NCBI GenBank assembly: GCA_937894105.1
Contig: CALCTI010000347.1
Coordinates: forward strand, 1 to 7,706
Length of the DNA: 7,706 nt
From: an uncultured cyanobacterium
GTDB lineage: Bacteria > Cyanobacteriota > Cyanobacteriia > CACIAM-69d
Direction of reading: 5' to 3'
Of the stretch, positions 1 to 6,204 are shown piece after piece; the first letter of the stretch is position 1, and every line of letters begins with the position of its first letter. Both the position numbers and the translations under genes were made by a program. Below the pieces are notes generated by a model. That model was given only the letters and a program-made list of their open reading frames with translations. It did not search any database and was not told where the DNA came from.

Positions 1-513
1 CACCTTGGCTTGGTTTGGTCGCGGGGGGTTCTTTGCCCGGGGTCGGCGTGGGGATTTATCGTGTGGGGCGGCATTCATGGGCTAGGGCTGGCGTGCCATC
101 GCTGTGCGGAAAACTTGAGCCAGCGATCGCCCCTGGTGCAACAATTTTGGCGATCGCCTCCGGGCTGGCTACTGGGCTGGGGGCTCACTCAAGCAACGGT
201 ATTTTTTAGCTGGATATTTTTCCGATTGCCGGATTTAAACCAATCTGGACGGGCGATCGTCCACTTTTTCAACCACCCTGCCGACCCCCAATTTGTCACC
301 TTGGTTTACCAAGAAAGTCTAGGGCTAGATCGCTCCCAAATGGTCTGGCTGCTGCTAGGAATTATGGTTATTATGACTTTCAACTACGCCATTGAAAAAG
401 GGCTTCGCCTTAAACTTAATTGGCCAATCAAGCTTGTCTTAGCGCCAACCTGCCTGCTAATGGTTTGGGCTCTAGCACCCGAAGGAGCACCGTTTATTTA
501 CTTCAATTTTTAA
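1..513 (+). CDS. MBOAT family membrane O-acyltransferase, C-terminal part
   Basis: The frame is open from base 1, so the gene starts outside the window; it ends at TAA 511-513. MBOAT proteins such as AlgI and DltB move acyl groups onto exported polymers at the membrane. Visible here are AWGFIVWGGIHG, which matches the segment carrying a conserved MBOAT histidine, three further hydrophobic segments (about residues 58-72, 113-125 and 140-156 counted from codon 4), the FFSWIFFRLPD stretch typical of the family, and the closing FIYFNF, close to the usual FIYFQF end. The C-terminus therefore looks complete. Just before AWGF, where I would expect an LGGLWHG-like motif, the sequence reads LGLVWSRGVLCPGS, so that histidine is not seen; this is a comparison from memory. 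The acyl acceptor cannot be told without the upstream genes. Family assignment is fairly sure; substrate is unknown. Confidence 0.82.
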   Translation, partial: HLGLVWSRGVLCPGSAWGFIVWGGIHGLGLACHRCAENLSQRSPLVQQFWRSPPGWLLGWGLTQATVFFSWIFFRLPDLNQSGRAIVHFFNHPADPQFVTLVYQESLGLDRSQMVWLLLGIMVIMTFNYAIEKGLRLKLNWPIKLVLAPTCLLMVWALAPEGAPFIYFNF

Positions 514-517
514 GTGC

Positions 518-569
518 CTCTAAGGGCTATCCTCAGTTAAATCTCTAAGTTGAGATAAACCTCTAAGTT
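518..569. repeat. Three spaced CTCTAAG copies
   Basis: CTCTAAG occurs at 518-524, 543-549 and 561-567; the last two copies extend to CTCTAAGTT. The middle copy sits in a short hairpin, ATCTC (541-545) pairing with GAGAT (552-556) around a 6-nt loop. It lies just after the MBOAT stop codon. It could be part of a 3' UTR or a binding-site array, but function is not shown. Confidence 0.4.
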
Positions 570-717
570 AAAAGCCGTGAGGGTTTCAGCCCCTAGGGTC
601 CTTTCTTTCTAGAGGGCGTGTACTCTCCACTGCGTAAGGTCTCTTGAGCTTAATTGATGACAGGCCCTGGGAATCGTCGCTGTCGTCCGTTAAGTTTCAA
701 ACTTTTACGACGCTAAA

Positions 718-741
718 CTTATATCCCCTCTTATATCCCCT
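718..741. repeat. Perfect 12-bp tandem duplication
   Basis: CTTATATCCCCT is repeated twice head to tail (718-729 and 730-741) with no mismatch. It lies in the middle of the gap upstream of the sigma gene. It may be replication slippage or a doubled protein-binding site. Confidence 0.75.
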
Positions 742-770
742 GGTGTAGTGCTGGGCTTGGGTGCGGTACT

Positions 771-923
771 TTAGCTTTTTAATGCAGGCATTAATGCATA
801 GAGCTTTAAAGAATGGTGAATGACACGCTTCAGGACTTTCCCCTTCAAACGCCAATCTTTCTTACCTGAATATTTCATATTTGTCAGTGCCCCATACCAC
901 TGCCAATTGGTGCCCCATGCCAT
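771..923 (-). CDS. Possible 50-residue basic, tryptophan-rich small protein
   Basis: An ATG at 921-923 on the minus strand opens 50 codons, ending at TAA 771-773. The frame stays open further upstream, about 70 codons in all, before a stop. The predicted protein has four Trp, eight Lys and two Arg against a single Asp, so it is strongly basic; it begins MAWGTNWQWYGALTN. A TAGGA sequence lies 12 nt before the ATG, a weak ribosome site, and an in-frame TTG lies four codons upstream. I do not recognise the family. It may be a real small gene, the remnant of a longer gene (the open codons upstream look protein-like), or chance. It is antisense to the leader region of the sigma gene. Confidence 0.28.
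   Translation of the reverse strand: MAWGTNWQWYGALTNMKYSGKKDWRLKGKVLKRVIHHSLKLYALMPALKS
779..797. promoter_or_regulatory. Overlapping palindromes, operator-like
   Basis: TTAATGC (779-785) and GCATTAA (788-794) form a perfect 7-bp inverted repeat with a 2-nt spacer. GCATTAATGC (788-797) is a second perfect palindrome overlapping the first, so TTAATGCA appears twice in direct orientation (779-786 and 791-798). Overlapping symmetric half-sites of this kind suit a dimeric regulator. The site lies about 280 bp upstream of the sigma-like gene and at the 3' end of the small minus-strand ORF candidate. No known cyanobacterial regulator motif was recognised. Confidence 0.35.
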
Positions 924-963
924 TTTCGAGTGCAATCCTAGGTTATAAGCTTTGTACCCATCT

Positions 964-1006
964 ACCTTAACTAGATAACCTTCCTTTAGAGAAGGTTATA
1001 TAAGGT
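964..1006. promoter_or_regulatory. Nested hairpin in the leader of the sigma-like gene
   Basis: ATAACCTTC (975-983) is an exact reverse complement of GAAGGTTAT (991-999), giving a 9-bp stem and 7-nt loop. Outside it, ACCTTA (964-969) pairs with TAAGGT (1001-1006), separated from the inner stem by 5 nt on the left and 1 nt on the right. The structure ends about 65 nt before the sigma ATG and has no T-run after it. It could be a leader structure, an mRNA-stability element, or part of an unseen RNA; a Rho-independent terminator is unlikely. Confidence 0.5.
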
Positions 1007-1071
1007 GAGACATTACTGCAATTACTGATGTTGTAAGCAGATTCATACTCTCCCTCGCACAGTCTCCTTCG

Positions 1072-1983
1072 ATGGCTCCAATTTCGCGATCGCCCGTCCC
1101 GTCGTACTGCTCACCTCGAGCCCCAGTCCCCTACCCCCTTGATGAAGCCTTTGTTCGCACCCTTAAAAATGCTCTTCATAAACGGGATCCCCAACGTCTC
1201 TTTCCAGAGTTAGCCAGTGAGTTAGGTAAGTCAGGTGATATATCCCAACTTAACCGATTGTTTCTGCTGATTCCCCAAATGCCGGACCTGTACCGTCATA
1301 ATCACCCTGATTATGGGGAAGCCTTGAATGAGGCACTACAAACTATTAATAAGCGCCTAACGGAATTTCAGTGTGATTGGGACGATAGTGCCACTAATAT
1401 TCGCTGGCGATTTATGTGTTGGCTAAATGGGCAATTGCGCTATCGGGTTAAGGATTTATATCGTCAAGATGTGCGCCGGCGCGGCGAATGCACCCTAAGT
1501 TTAGATTGCGAGATCGCTAGAGATCGAGACTCGACGGCGTCCCTCGGGGACACTCTGCCAGCGGATCTAGAAGAGATTACCCTGTCGGGCTTGGATCGGA
1601 TGATTAGCCAGGTTCAACAGCAAAATACTCAGCGCCAAGGGTTATTGATAGAGCTTTATATTGAGCAGGATCCGGATTGCGCCCTAAAGGGATGCCATGC
1701 TCGCAAGGCTACCCGGCTAAACTGTCAGGAAGTGGCGCAAAAAATATTATTGCGGCTACGTGGGGAAAAAGTTGGGGCGCTGGCAGCTGAAAAGAAGCTG
1801 TCGTGGCGATCGCTGGCGGAACAGCTCAAAGTTAAGGAGCAAACCGTTCACAGTCACTGGAAGCGTAAATGTTTACCCCTGTTAAGACAAATTGCGCAGA
1901 AAATTGAAGAGCAGTCTGAAATTTATGCCCAGCGGCTATTGGGGTCAGATTTGTTACCTGATACTGATCCCGTTTCCGAGTAG
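1072..1983 (+). CDS. Divergent sigma-70-like RNA polymerase sigma factor
   Basis: This 303-residue protein resembles the sigma-70-like proteins that cyanobacteria often encode beside DUF1822 genes. Residues 108-145 (IRWRFMCWLNGQLRYRVKDLY and the basic stretch after it) look like sigma region 2, which binds core RNA polymerase and the -10 element. Residues 243-271 (LSWRSLAEQLKVKEQTVHSHW) form a helix-turn-helix matching region 4, which reads the -35 element. The linker, about 150-240, is variable. No anti-sigma-type or membrane segment is present. ATG 1072 is chosen because the next in-frame Met is residue 70, inside the conserved N-terminal part; no Shine-Dalgarno is visible, which is common in cyanobacteria. 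The DUF1822 gene follows after 78 bp. Region 2 is divergent, so it may be a specialised sigma factor or only a related DNA-binding protein; its regulon is unknown. Confidence 0.72.
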   Translation: MAPISRSPVPSYCSPRAPVPYPLDEAFVRTLKNALHKRDPQRLFPELASELGKSGDISQLNRLFLLIPQMPDLYRHNHPDYGEALNEALQTINKRLTEFQCDWDDSATNIRWRFMCWLNGQLRYRVKDLYRQDVRRRGECTLSLDCEIARDRDSTASLGDTLPADLEEITLSGLDRMISQVQQQNTQRQGLLIELYIEQDPDCALKGCHARKATRLNCQEVAQKILLRLRGEKVGALAAEKKLSWRSLAEQLKVKEQTVHSHWKRKCLPLLRQIAQKIEEQSEIYAQRLLGSDLLPDTDPVSE

Positions 1984-1990
1984 CTTACTA

Positions 1991-2028
1991 AGCAAGTGGC
2001 TTGGAAAAAATAGCTTGCTGACTTTTTA
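1991..2028 (+). terminator. Weak hairpin followed by T-run between sigma and DUF1822 genes
   Basis: AGCAAG (1991-1996) pairs with CTTGCT (2014-2019) around a 17-nt loop, followed after 3 nt by TTTTT (2023-2027). The stem is only 6 bp and the loop is large, so it would be a leaky terminator or attenuator at most. It may reduce expression of the downstream DUF1822 gene relative to the sigma gene. Confidence 0.3.
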
Positions 2029-2061
2029 TTCACTCCAAAACCACTCCTAACTCATTAAATT

Positions 2062-3129
2062 ATGGCTAACTGTCCTTCTCCAGTGCCGATTTCCGTTCGG
2101 CCGGATTGGCTACGGACCGGGCTGGCGATCGCTGCTGAACAGTCAACACCAGCTTTTGGCAAGGTGGCAATGTTGAACTATTTAGCAATGGAATCGGCGC
2201 AAAGTTTATTGCAATGGCTTGATATTCCCTGTACCTATGGCGATCGCCCGGCCACGGGGCTATGGGGAATGCTCGATTTTTCCGAGCTAGAGGTGGTTAG
2301 TGAGGGGAAAGAATCGGGGGGACAAATTTTATGTCGCCCGGTGGTTTTACCTCAAGTCAGTGCCCCCGATGTCGAGACTGCCAGCGACGATGGTGACAAT
2401 ATTGACGATGAAATTAACGACCAATTAATCTGTGAGCTGCCGTTGGATTTACCGGAAGAAACGGTGGCCTGTGTGCCCGTTGGCTTCGATGAGTCGTTGA
2501 AGCGGGCATGGATTTGGGGCTACGTGCCGGTGGCAGGCTTTGAGGTGGGAGTGCGGGGAACGCAGGCATTTTCTTTTGGGGCAGTGCCGTGGCGATCGCT
2601 GGAGGAACTGGCGGCGGATTTGCGGCGCTGGACTCGGCTGTCCCAGGAGCTGTGTCGTCAGACAGATTTGTGCGATCGCCTCGGTGCGCTGGTAGGGCCG
2701 GTGCCTTTGGTATCGCTAATGGCGCGATGGCCGCGAGTACAAGGGAGAGCTGCCGCTGGAGCCAGTTTGCTAACCCACTATTGGCAGCAAAATCAGGAGC
2801 CTGAGTCTGAAAACGTTGGTGATCAAGAGATTGATCCGTTAAATACGCCTTTTGAAGCACTGGTGTATTCGGAGGAGGAAGATTTCGACGATTACGAGGT
2901 GCTGGACGAGGGGGATTCCGTTGAACAACATCTAGCTGGACGGGTGCGGGATTCGTCCCAATCGTCGTCAGCTTATAGCGTGGATGAAGGGGAAAAGGGC
3001 CGCAGCACTGAAGCCTCTATTTCCCATGAGTCGATGCCTGCGGTAAACGAATTAGAGGCGATCGCCCAGGACTTGGATCAGTGGTTTCGCGGTATGGATT
3101 CCCTGGACGGATCCTTTTATTTAGGGTGA
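2062..3129 (+). CDS. DUF1822 family protein
   Basis: A soluble protein of 355 residues matching the DUF1822 family, known mainly from cyanobacteria and without an established function. The family pattern is visible in order: KVAMLNYLAMESAQSLLQWL (34-53), LDFSELEV (71-78), ILCRPVVLP (89-97), and the block VACVPVGFDESLKRAWIWGYVP (135-156). Two very acidic stretches (103-123 and 269-288), the second followed by a Ser-rich region (298-306), suggest disordered acidic segments. There is no signal peptide or membrane helix. It starts 78 bp after the sigma-like gene on the same strand, so the two are probably co-expressed. Because of that pairing it could modulate the sigma factor, but that is inference only. 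ATG 2062 is chosen because it precedes the conserved block by a normal distance; no clear ribosome site is seen. Confidence 0.75.
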   Translation: MANCPSPVPISVRPDWLRTGLAIAAEQSTPAFGKVAMLNYLAMESAQSLLQWLDIPCTYGDRPATGLWGMLDFSELEVVSEGKESGGQILCRPVVLPQVSAPDVETASDDGDNIDDEINDQLICELPLDLPEETVACVPVGFDESLKRAWIWGYVPVAGFEVGVRGTQAFSFGAVPWRSLEELAADLRRWTRLSQELCRQTDLCDRLGALVGPVPLVSLMARWPRVQGRAAAGASLLTHYWQQNQEPESENVGDQEIDPLNTPFEALVYSEEEDFDDYEVLDEGDSVEQHLAGRVRDSSQSSSAYSVDEGEKGRSTEASISHESMPAVNELEAIAQDLDQWFRGMDSLDGSFYLG

Positions 3130-3219
3130 AGTGCTTCGGGAATTGCTTAAGGCGAAGTACTTAAAGCGACTTGCTTAAGGCAAATTACTTAGGCGAAGTG
3201 CTTAGCGTGAATTACCGCC
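3128..3219. repeat. Degenerate 14-bp tandem repeat, six to seven units
   Basis: Units start at 3128 (12 bp), 3140, 3154, 3168, 3182 (13 bp), 3195 and 3209 (partial). The approximate consensus is GAAKTRCTTAAGGC, for example GAATTGCTTAAGGC at 3140-3153 and GACTTGCTTAAGGC at 3168-3181. The array begins inside the TGA of the DUF1822 gene and runs over the last codons and stop of the convergent secreted-protein gene. TTGC(3171-3174)/GCAA(3180-3183) can pair within it, but no strong terminator stem forms. It fills the whole convergent gap and may be a slippage product or a binding-site array. Confidence 0.8.
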
Positions 3220-3564
3220 GGAGCGTAGTTCGTTGGGGTTGGGGATAATCACTCGGGTGCGGTCAATGCCCATTGCAGGGTGGGCCGATCGCCCTCGGGG
3301 CTGACTCACCGCATTATCCACAACGGTGGTGTCGCTACCGGTGCCTGCCGCGCCGCCGCCGTTGAGGGGATCCGCTGAACCGTTGAGGGCGTCTCCCAAA
3401 AATGTGCCGCTAAATCCAGCGCGATCACCTCGCCGGGATTCTTCGAAAAATGCCGGGCGAGGTCGGCGCGGTTCCCGTTCTTCCTGGGCGATCGCCGCTC
3501 CTGATACCACGCCAACTGCCAGGGCTCCGGCGATCATGCCCAACCGTGCCGCTAATCTCAACAT
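3202..3564 (-). CDS. Small secreted or periplasmic protein of unknown function
   Basis: From ATG 3562-3564 this is 120 residues. It begins with a clear signal peptide: basic n-region MLRLAAR, hydrophobic core about 8-24, and a cleavage site most likely after AIAQ (residue 27). The mature part is low-complexity and polar: an Arg/Pro/Glu stretch (28-48), a Gly/Ser/Asn/Asp-rich middle (50-80), and a C-terminal MGIDRTRVIIPNPNEL segment (98-113) that looks the most conserved. I do not recognise the family. The frame is open upstream to a TTG at 3589-3591, which would add nine residues, but the ATG gives the more typical signal peptide. It converges on the DUF1822 gene through the 14-bp repeat array and is divergent from the DUF362 gene. 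It is likely periplasmic or exported; function unknown. Confidence 0.65.
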   Translation of the reverse strand: MLRLAARLGMIAGALAVGVVSGAAIAQEEREPRRPRPAFFEESRRGDRAGFSGTFLGDALNGSADPLNGGGAAGTGSDTTVVDNAVSQPRGRSAHPAMGIDRTRVIIPNPNELRSGGNSR

Positions 3565-3696
3565 TTTATTTGCCGCTAACTCCACTCCCAAAATGCGCTG
3601 CTCTTCTCCATGATAGGAGGCCCCCTGCCCTAGTTCCCAACATATTCGTTATCCTATTCGTTGTCTTGAAGTCTGCCCCCCTCACCGAATTTATCC
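3565..3696. promoter_or_regulatory. Divergent promoter region with a doubled TATTCGTT
   Basis: This 132-bp gap lies between two divergently transcribed genes, so it should carry promoters for both. TATTCGTT occurs twice with a 12-bp period (3643-3650 and 3655-3662), 34 bp before the DUF362 start. The spacing of about one helical turn suits a dimeric or cooperative regulator. I could not pick -35/-10 boxes with confidence. Confidence 0.4.
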
Positions 3697-4533
3697 ATGG
3701 CAACCCCGTCCGCCGTGCTGTGCCCCCCCGGCGTGGCAGTAACCAGCAAAACATTTGCCGCCGAATTTATACCGCCGCCCGCAGCCCACAACGCGAACCA
3801 TATCCTAGTTAAACCCAATCTTGGCTATCCCGAATCGGCTCCCGTAACGGTGAGCTTGGAAATATTAGCAATGGTTTTGCAGGAGCTGCGCAACGCTAGC
3901 CCCGGTGCACAGATCACCGTTTTGGAAGGGGCGTGTGCCAAGGTGTCGTTTACGGGAATTATGAAAACCCACGCCATTTCAGGGCTTTTGGATAAGGGCA
4001 TGGCGGTGATGGATGCGGATACGGTTCCCCTTGCCGACTATGAAAATCGGTTTGCCAATCCGGTGCGTTACGAGGTGATGACTGCCCCGGCGCTGTTGCG
4101 AGAAGTGGACTGTCGCATTTCCGTTAGTGCCTTTAAGCGGACCCAGTTGAAGGGGCGCACATTGGTATCGGCGTCGCTGAAAAATCTCTACGGGCTATTT
4201 CCGCGATCGCACTATAAAGCCCGCAGCACCAGTTCTCGCGGTCAGCTTCACCGTCCGTCAGTGCCAAAAATTTTAGAGGACGTTTACGGCTGCATTGGGC
4301 ACTTATTTGACGGCGGCGTGGTGGATGGGGCGATCGCCTACCTAAGTCCCGACCTAAAACCTAATCGTAAAAAAGCAGCGGTACCCTGCGGCTGGTGCGC
4401 CTATGGTACGGATTTGCTGGCGGTGGATCGGGCGATTTGTGACGCTGCCGATGTGCCCTGCCCCGATTACATAACCGCCATTGAAGCCAAGCGAGATGGG
4501 GCGATCGCCCAAAATCCCAACATTTTTGAGTAA
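3697..4533 (+). CDS. DUF362 domain protein
   Basis: A soluble protein of 278 residues with the DUF362 fold features: HILVKPNLGYPESAPVT (35-51), matching the family's VKPNL motif; a beta strand then VLEGA (75-79); the long conserved segment ASLKNLYGLFP (159-169) with downstream basic and His residues (H172, K174, H185); and CAYGTDLLAVDRAIC (234-248), matching the family's G-DPxAVD motif. Some DUF362 proteins carry a 4Fe-4S ferredoxin domain; none is seen here, although there is a CGWC pair (231-234). The biochemical role of the family is poorly defined. The gene stops 15 bp before nnr on the same strand and likely shares its transcript. ATG 3697 is the first Met; the N-terminal about 30 residues are variable and no strong ribosome site is seen. 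Confidence 0.82.
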   Translation: MATPSAVLCPPGVAVTSKTFAAEFIPPPAAHNANHILVKPNLGYPESAPVTVSLEILAMVLQELRNASPGAQITVLEGACAKVSFTGIMKTHAISGLLDKGMAVMDADTVPLADYENRFANPVRYEVMTAPALLREVDCRISVSAFKRTQLKGRTLVSASLKNLYGLFPRSHYKARSTSSRGQLHRPSVPKILEDVYGCIGHLFDGGVVDGAIAYLSPDLKPNRKKAAVPCGWCAYGTDLLAVDRAICDAADVPCPDYITAIEAKRDGAIAQNPNIFE

Positions 4534-4548
4534 TTTTCCAGGGGTCCA

Positions 4549-6204
4549 ATGTCTGCCAGCTCACCTCGACAACCTAGGACAGCGATCGCCCCTTTCGCAG
4601 TGACGGCGGCGCAGATGCGAGCGATCGAGAGGCGGGTGTTCGAGGCGGGGATGCCTGTGGCCGCGCTGATGGAAAAGGTGGGACTGCTGATTACCCAGAA
4701 AATTTTGCAGGGGCTACCGGACTACATTGATGATCGCCATCCGGTAATAGTTGGAATCCTGGTGGGGCCGGGGCATAACGGTGGCGATGGGCTGGTGGTG
4801 GCGCGGGAGCTATGGCTGCGAGGATTTTCAGTGCAGTTGTTTCACCCCTTTGAGCGCCGCAAACCCCTGACGGACGATCATTGGCGTTACTGCAACAGTG
4901 TGGGCATTCCCATTGCTCAGTCAGTGGATGAGTTGCTGATTTCGCCGGAGTTGCCGTCGTTACGGTCGCCCGAAAAATCCAATATTCTTCTAATTGATGC
5001 CCTTTTCGGCTTTGGCTTGGAGCGGGAGATTACCGGTGAATTGGCGGCGGCGATCGCTCAAATTAACGCCAGCGGTCATCCCGTTTTCAGCATTGATTTA
5101 CCCTCGGGAGTCCACACCGACACGGGGCAAAGTTTAGGCGCCGCGATTCGAGCGACCCACACTTTTTGCCTGGGGCTCTGGAAACGGTGCTTTTTGCAGG
5201 CCGCGGCGCTCGCCCACCAAGGAAAAACCAGCTTAATCGACTTCCACCTGCCCCTCGCTGATATCAACACCATTTTGCCCGCGCCCAACCCCAAGCGAAT
5301 TACGCCAGAAACCTGGTGTTGCCCTGCCCCGCGACTCCCTGACTCTCATAAGTACACCCAAGGACATTTGCTGCTAATCGTCGGCTCCCAAACCTATAGC
5401 GGCGCTGCGATTTTGGCCGGTTTGGGCGCACGAAGCAGCGGCGTCGGCATGTTGACCCTCGCAGTCCCCGCAAGCTTAAAGCCTATTTTGACCGCCCAGC
5501 TTCCCGAAGCGCTGGTGATTGGTTGCCCCGAAACGGACGACGGAGCGATCGCCCAGCTCCCCACAGACTTGCTGGCAAAACGCCCCCACAGACGCCCTTA
5601 TGATTCCATCGCCGCTGGCTGCGGTTTAACGGTACCCCCTGCCCAAACTTTGCTGCCCCAATTGCGCCAAACCGACGTCCCCCTAGTGCTCGCCGCCGCC
5701 GCCCTACCCGCCCTCGCCCAAACCACCGGTCCCCTAGCCCGCACCGCACCCACAATTCTCACCCCCCACCCCGGCGAATTTAAGCGCCTTTGTCCCCAGT
5801 TGGCCTCAACATTGGCGAGCGATCGCCTCAATGCCGCTACTCAAGCAGCACAATATTGGCAAAGTTTGATCTTGCTGAAGGGAGCGCGAACAGTTTTGGC
5901 CGACGCCCAAGGGAATTGCCAGGGAGTTGCCCACAGTACGCCAGCTCTGGCGCGAGGGGGCAGTGGCGATGTACTGGCGGGATTGTTGGGGGGATTGTGG
6001 GCGGGGGCGCTGGCGGCGAAAAATAGCGATCGCCCGTGGGAGGGGGAGTGGTTAGATTGGGCGGCGACGGCGGCGGGGTGGCATGCGGAGGCAGGAATTT
6101 TGGCGGCGGCGGGGCGATCGCCCTTAGGCGTAGACGGTAGTCATTTAGCAAAGGCATTGATGCAGGTGGCAGCAACAGCTCCAACGATGCAGGGTAGCGT
6201 TTAA
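4549..6204 (+). CDS. nnr: Bifunctional NAD(P)HX epimerase / ADP-dependent NAD(P)HX dehydratase
   Basis: Nnr repairs NADH and NADPH damaged by hydration. The N-terminal YjeF_N domain (about 18-240) epimerises NAD(P)HX; it shows VTAAQMRAIE (18-27), VGPGHNGGDGLVVAR (72-86), IDALFGFGL (149-157) and SIDLPSGVHTDTG (181-193). The C-terminal ribokinase-like dehydratase domain (about 265-540) shows HKYTQGHLLLIVGS (267-280), SGAAILAGLGARSSGVG (284-300), ILTPHPGEF (403-411), LLKGARTVLAD (442-452) and GGSGDVLAG (470-478), which includes the catalytic Asp473. Its length, 551, is normal for the fused form. One oddity: where the family usually has a DAD-LN stretch after the VL strand, residues 380-389 read VLAAAALPAL, without the acids and Asn. 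It follows the DUF362 gene by 15 bp, with a weak AGGGG ribosome site. The start fits the domain boundary. Function is confident for the epimerase, slightly less for the dehydratase half. Confidence 0.94.
   Translation: MSASSPRQPRTAIAPFAVTAAQMRAIERRVFEAGMPVAALMEKVGLLITQKILQGLPDYIDDRHPVIVGILVGPGHNGGDGLVVARELWLRGFSVQLFHPFERRKPLTDDHWRYCNSVGIPIAQSVDELLISPELPSLRSPEKSNILLIDALFGFGLEREITGELAAAIAQINASGHPVFSIDLPSGVHTDTGQSLGAAIRATHTFCLGLWKRCFLQAAALAHQGKTSLIDFHLPLADINTILPAPNPKRITPETWCCPAPRLPDSHKYTQGHLLLIVGSQTYSGAAILAGLGARSSGVGMLTLAVPASLKPILTAQLPEALVIGCPETDDGAIAQLPTDLLAKRPHRRPYDSIAAGCGLTVPPAQTLLPQLRQTDVPLVLAAAALPALAQTTGPLARTAPTILTPHPGEFKRLCPQLASTLASDRLNAATQAAQYWQSLILLKGARTVLADAQGNCQGVAHSTPALARGGSGDVLAGLLGGLWAGALAAKNSDRPWEGEWLDWAATAAGWHAEAGILAAAGRSPLGVDGSHLAKALMQVAATAPTMQGSV

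Larger units (their letters stand above)
514..1071. other. 558-bp AT-richer intergenic region upstream of the sigma gene
   Basis: This gap separates the MBOAT gene from the sigma-like gene. It is more AT-rich than the flanking genes and contains no GCGATCGC site, while the window averages one about every 335 bp. It holds three CTCTAAG copies (518-524, 543-549, 561-567), a perfect 12-bp tandem duplication (718-741), a TTAATGC palindrome (779-794), a nested hairpin (964-1006) and one small minus-strand ORF candidate (771-923). I could not identify a promoter with confidence, nor a strong terminator for the MBOAT gene. No tRNA-like or known ncRNA fold was recognised. Confidence 0.6.

Noticed and set aside
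580..610. CRISPR-like GTTTCAGCCCC stretch
   Set aside because: It occurs once only; there is no repeated copy with regular spacers and no cas gene.
583..625. Terminator for the MBOAT gene at AGGGTTTCAGCCCCT
   Set aside because: The stem is at most 4 bp with a bulge and the following T-rich stretch is interrupted.
2414..2860. 148-codon minus-strand frame inside the DUF1822 gene
   Set aside because: It is antisense to a well-supported coding frame, Pro/Ala-rich in the way GC-rich shadows are, and shows no family motif.
3326..3812. Plus-strand frames opposite the secreted protein and into the DUF362 start
   Set aside because: The minus-strand frame has a clear signal peptide and the DUF362 frame has family motifs; these alternatives have neither.
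5483..6184. Several long minus-strand frames and a plus-strand frame within nnr
   Set aside because: They overlap the conserved dehydratase domain; their products are low-complexity Gly/Arg/Pro-rich, as expected of shadows in GC-rich DNA.
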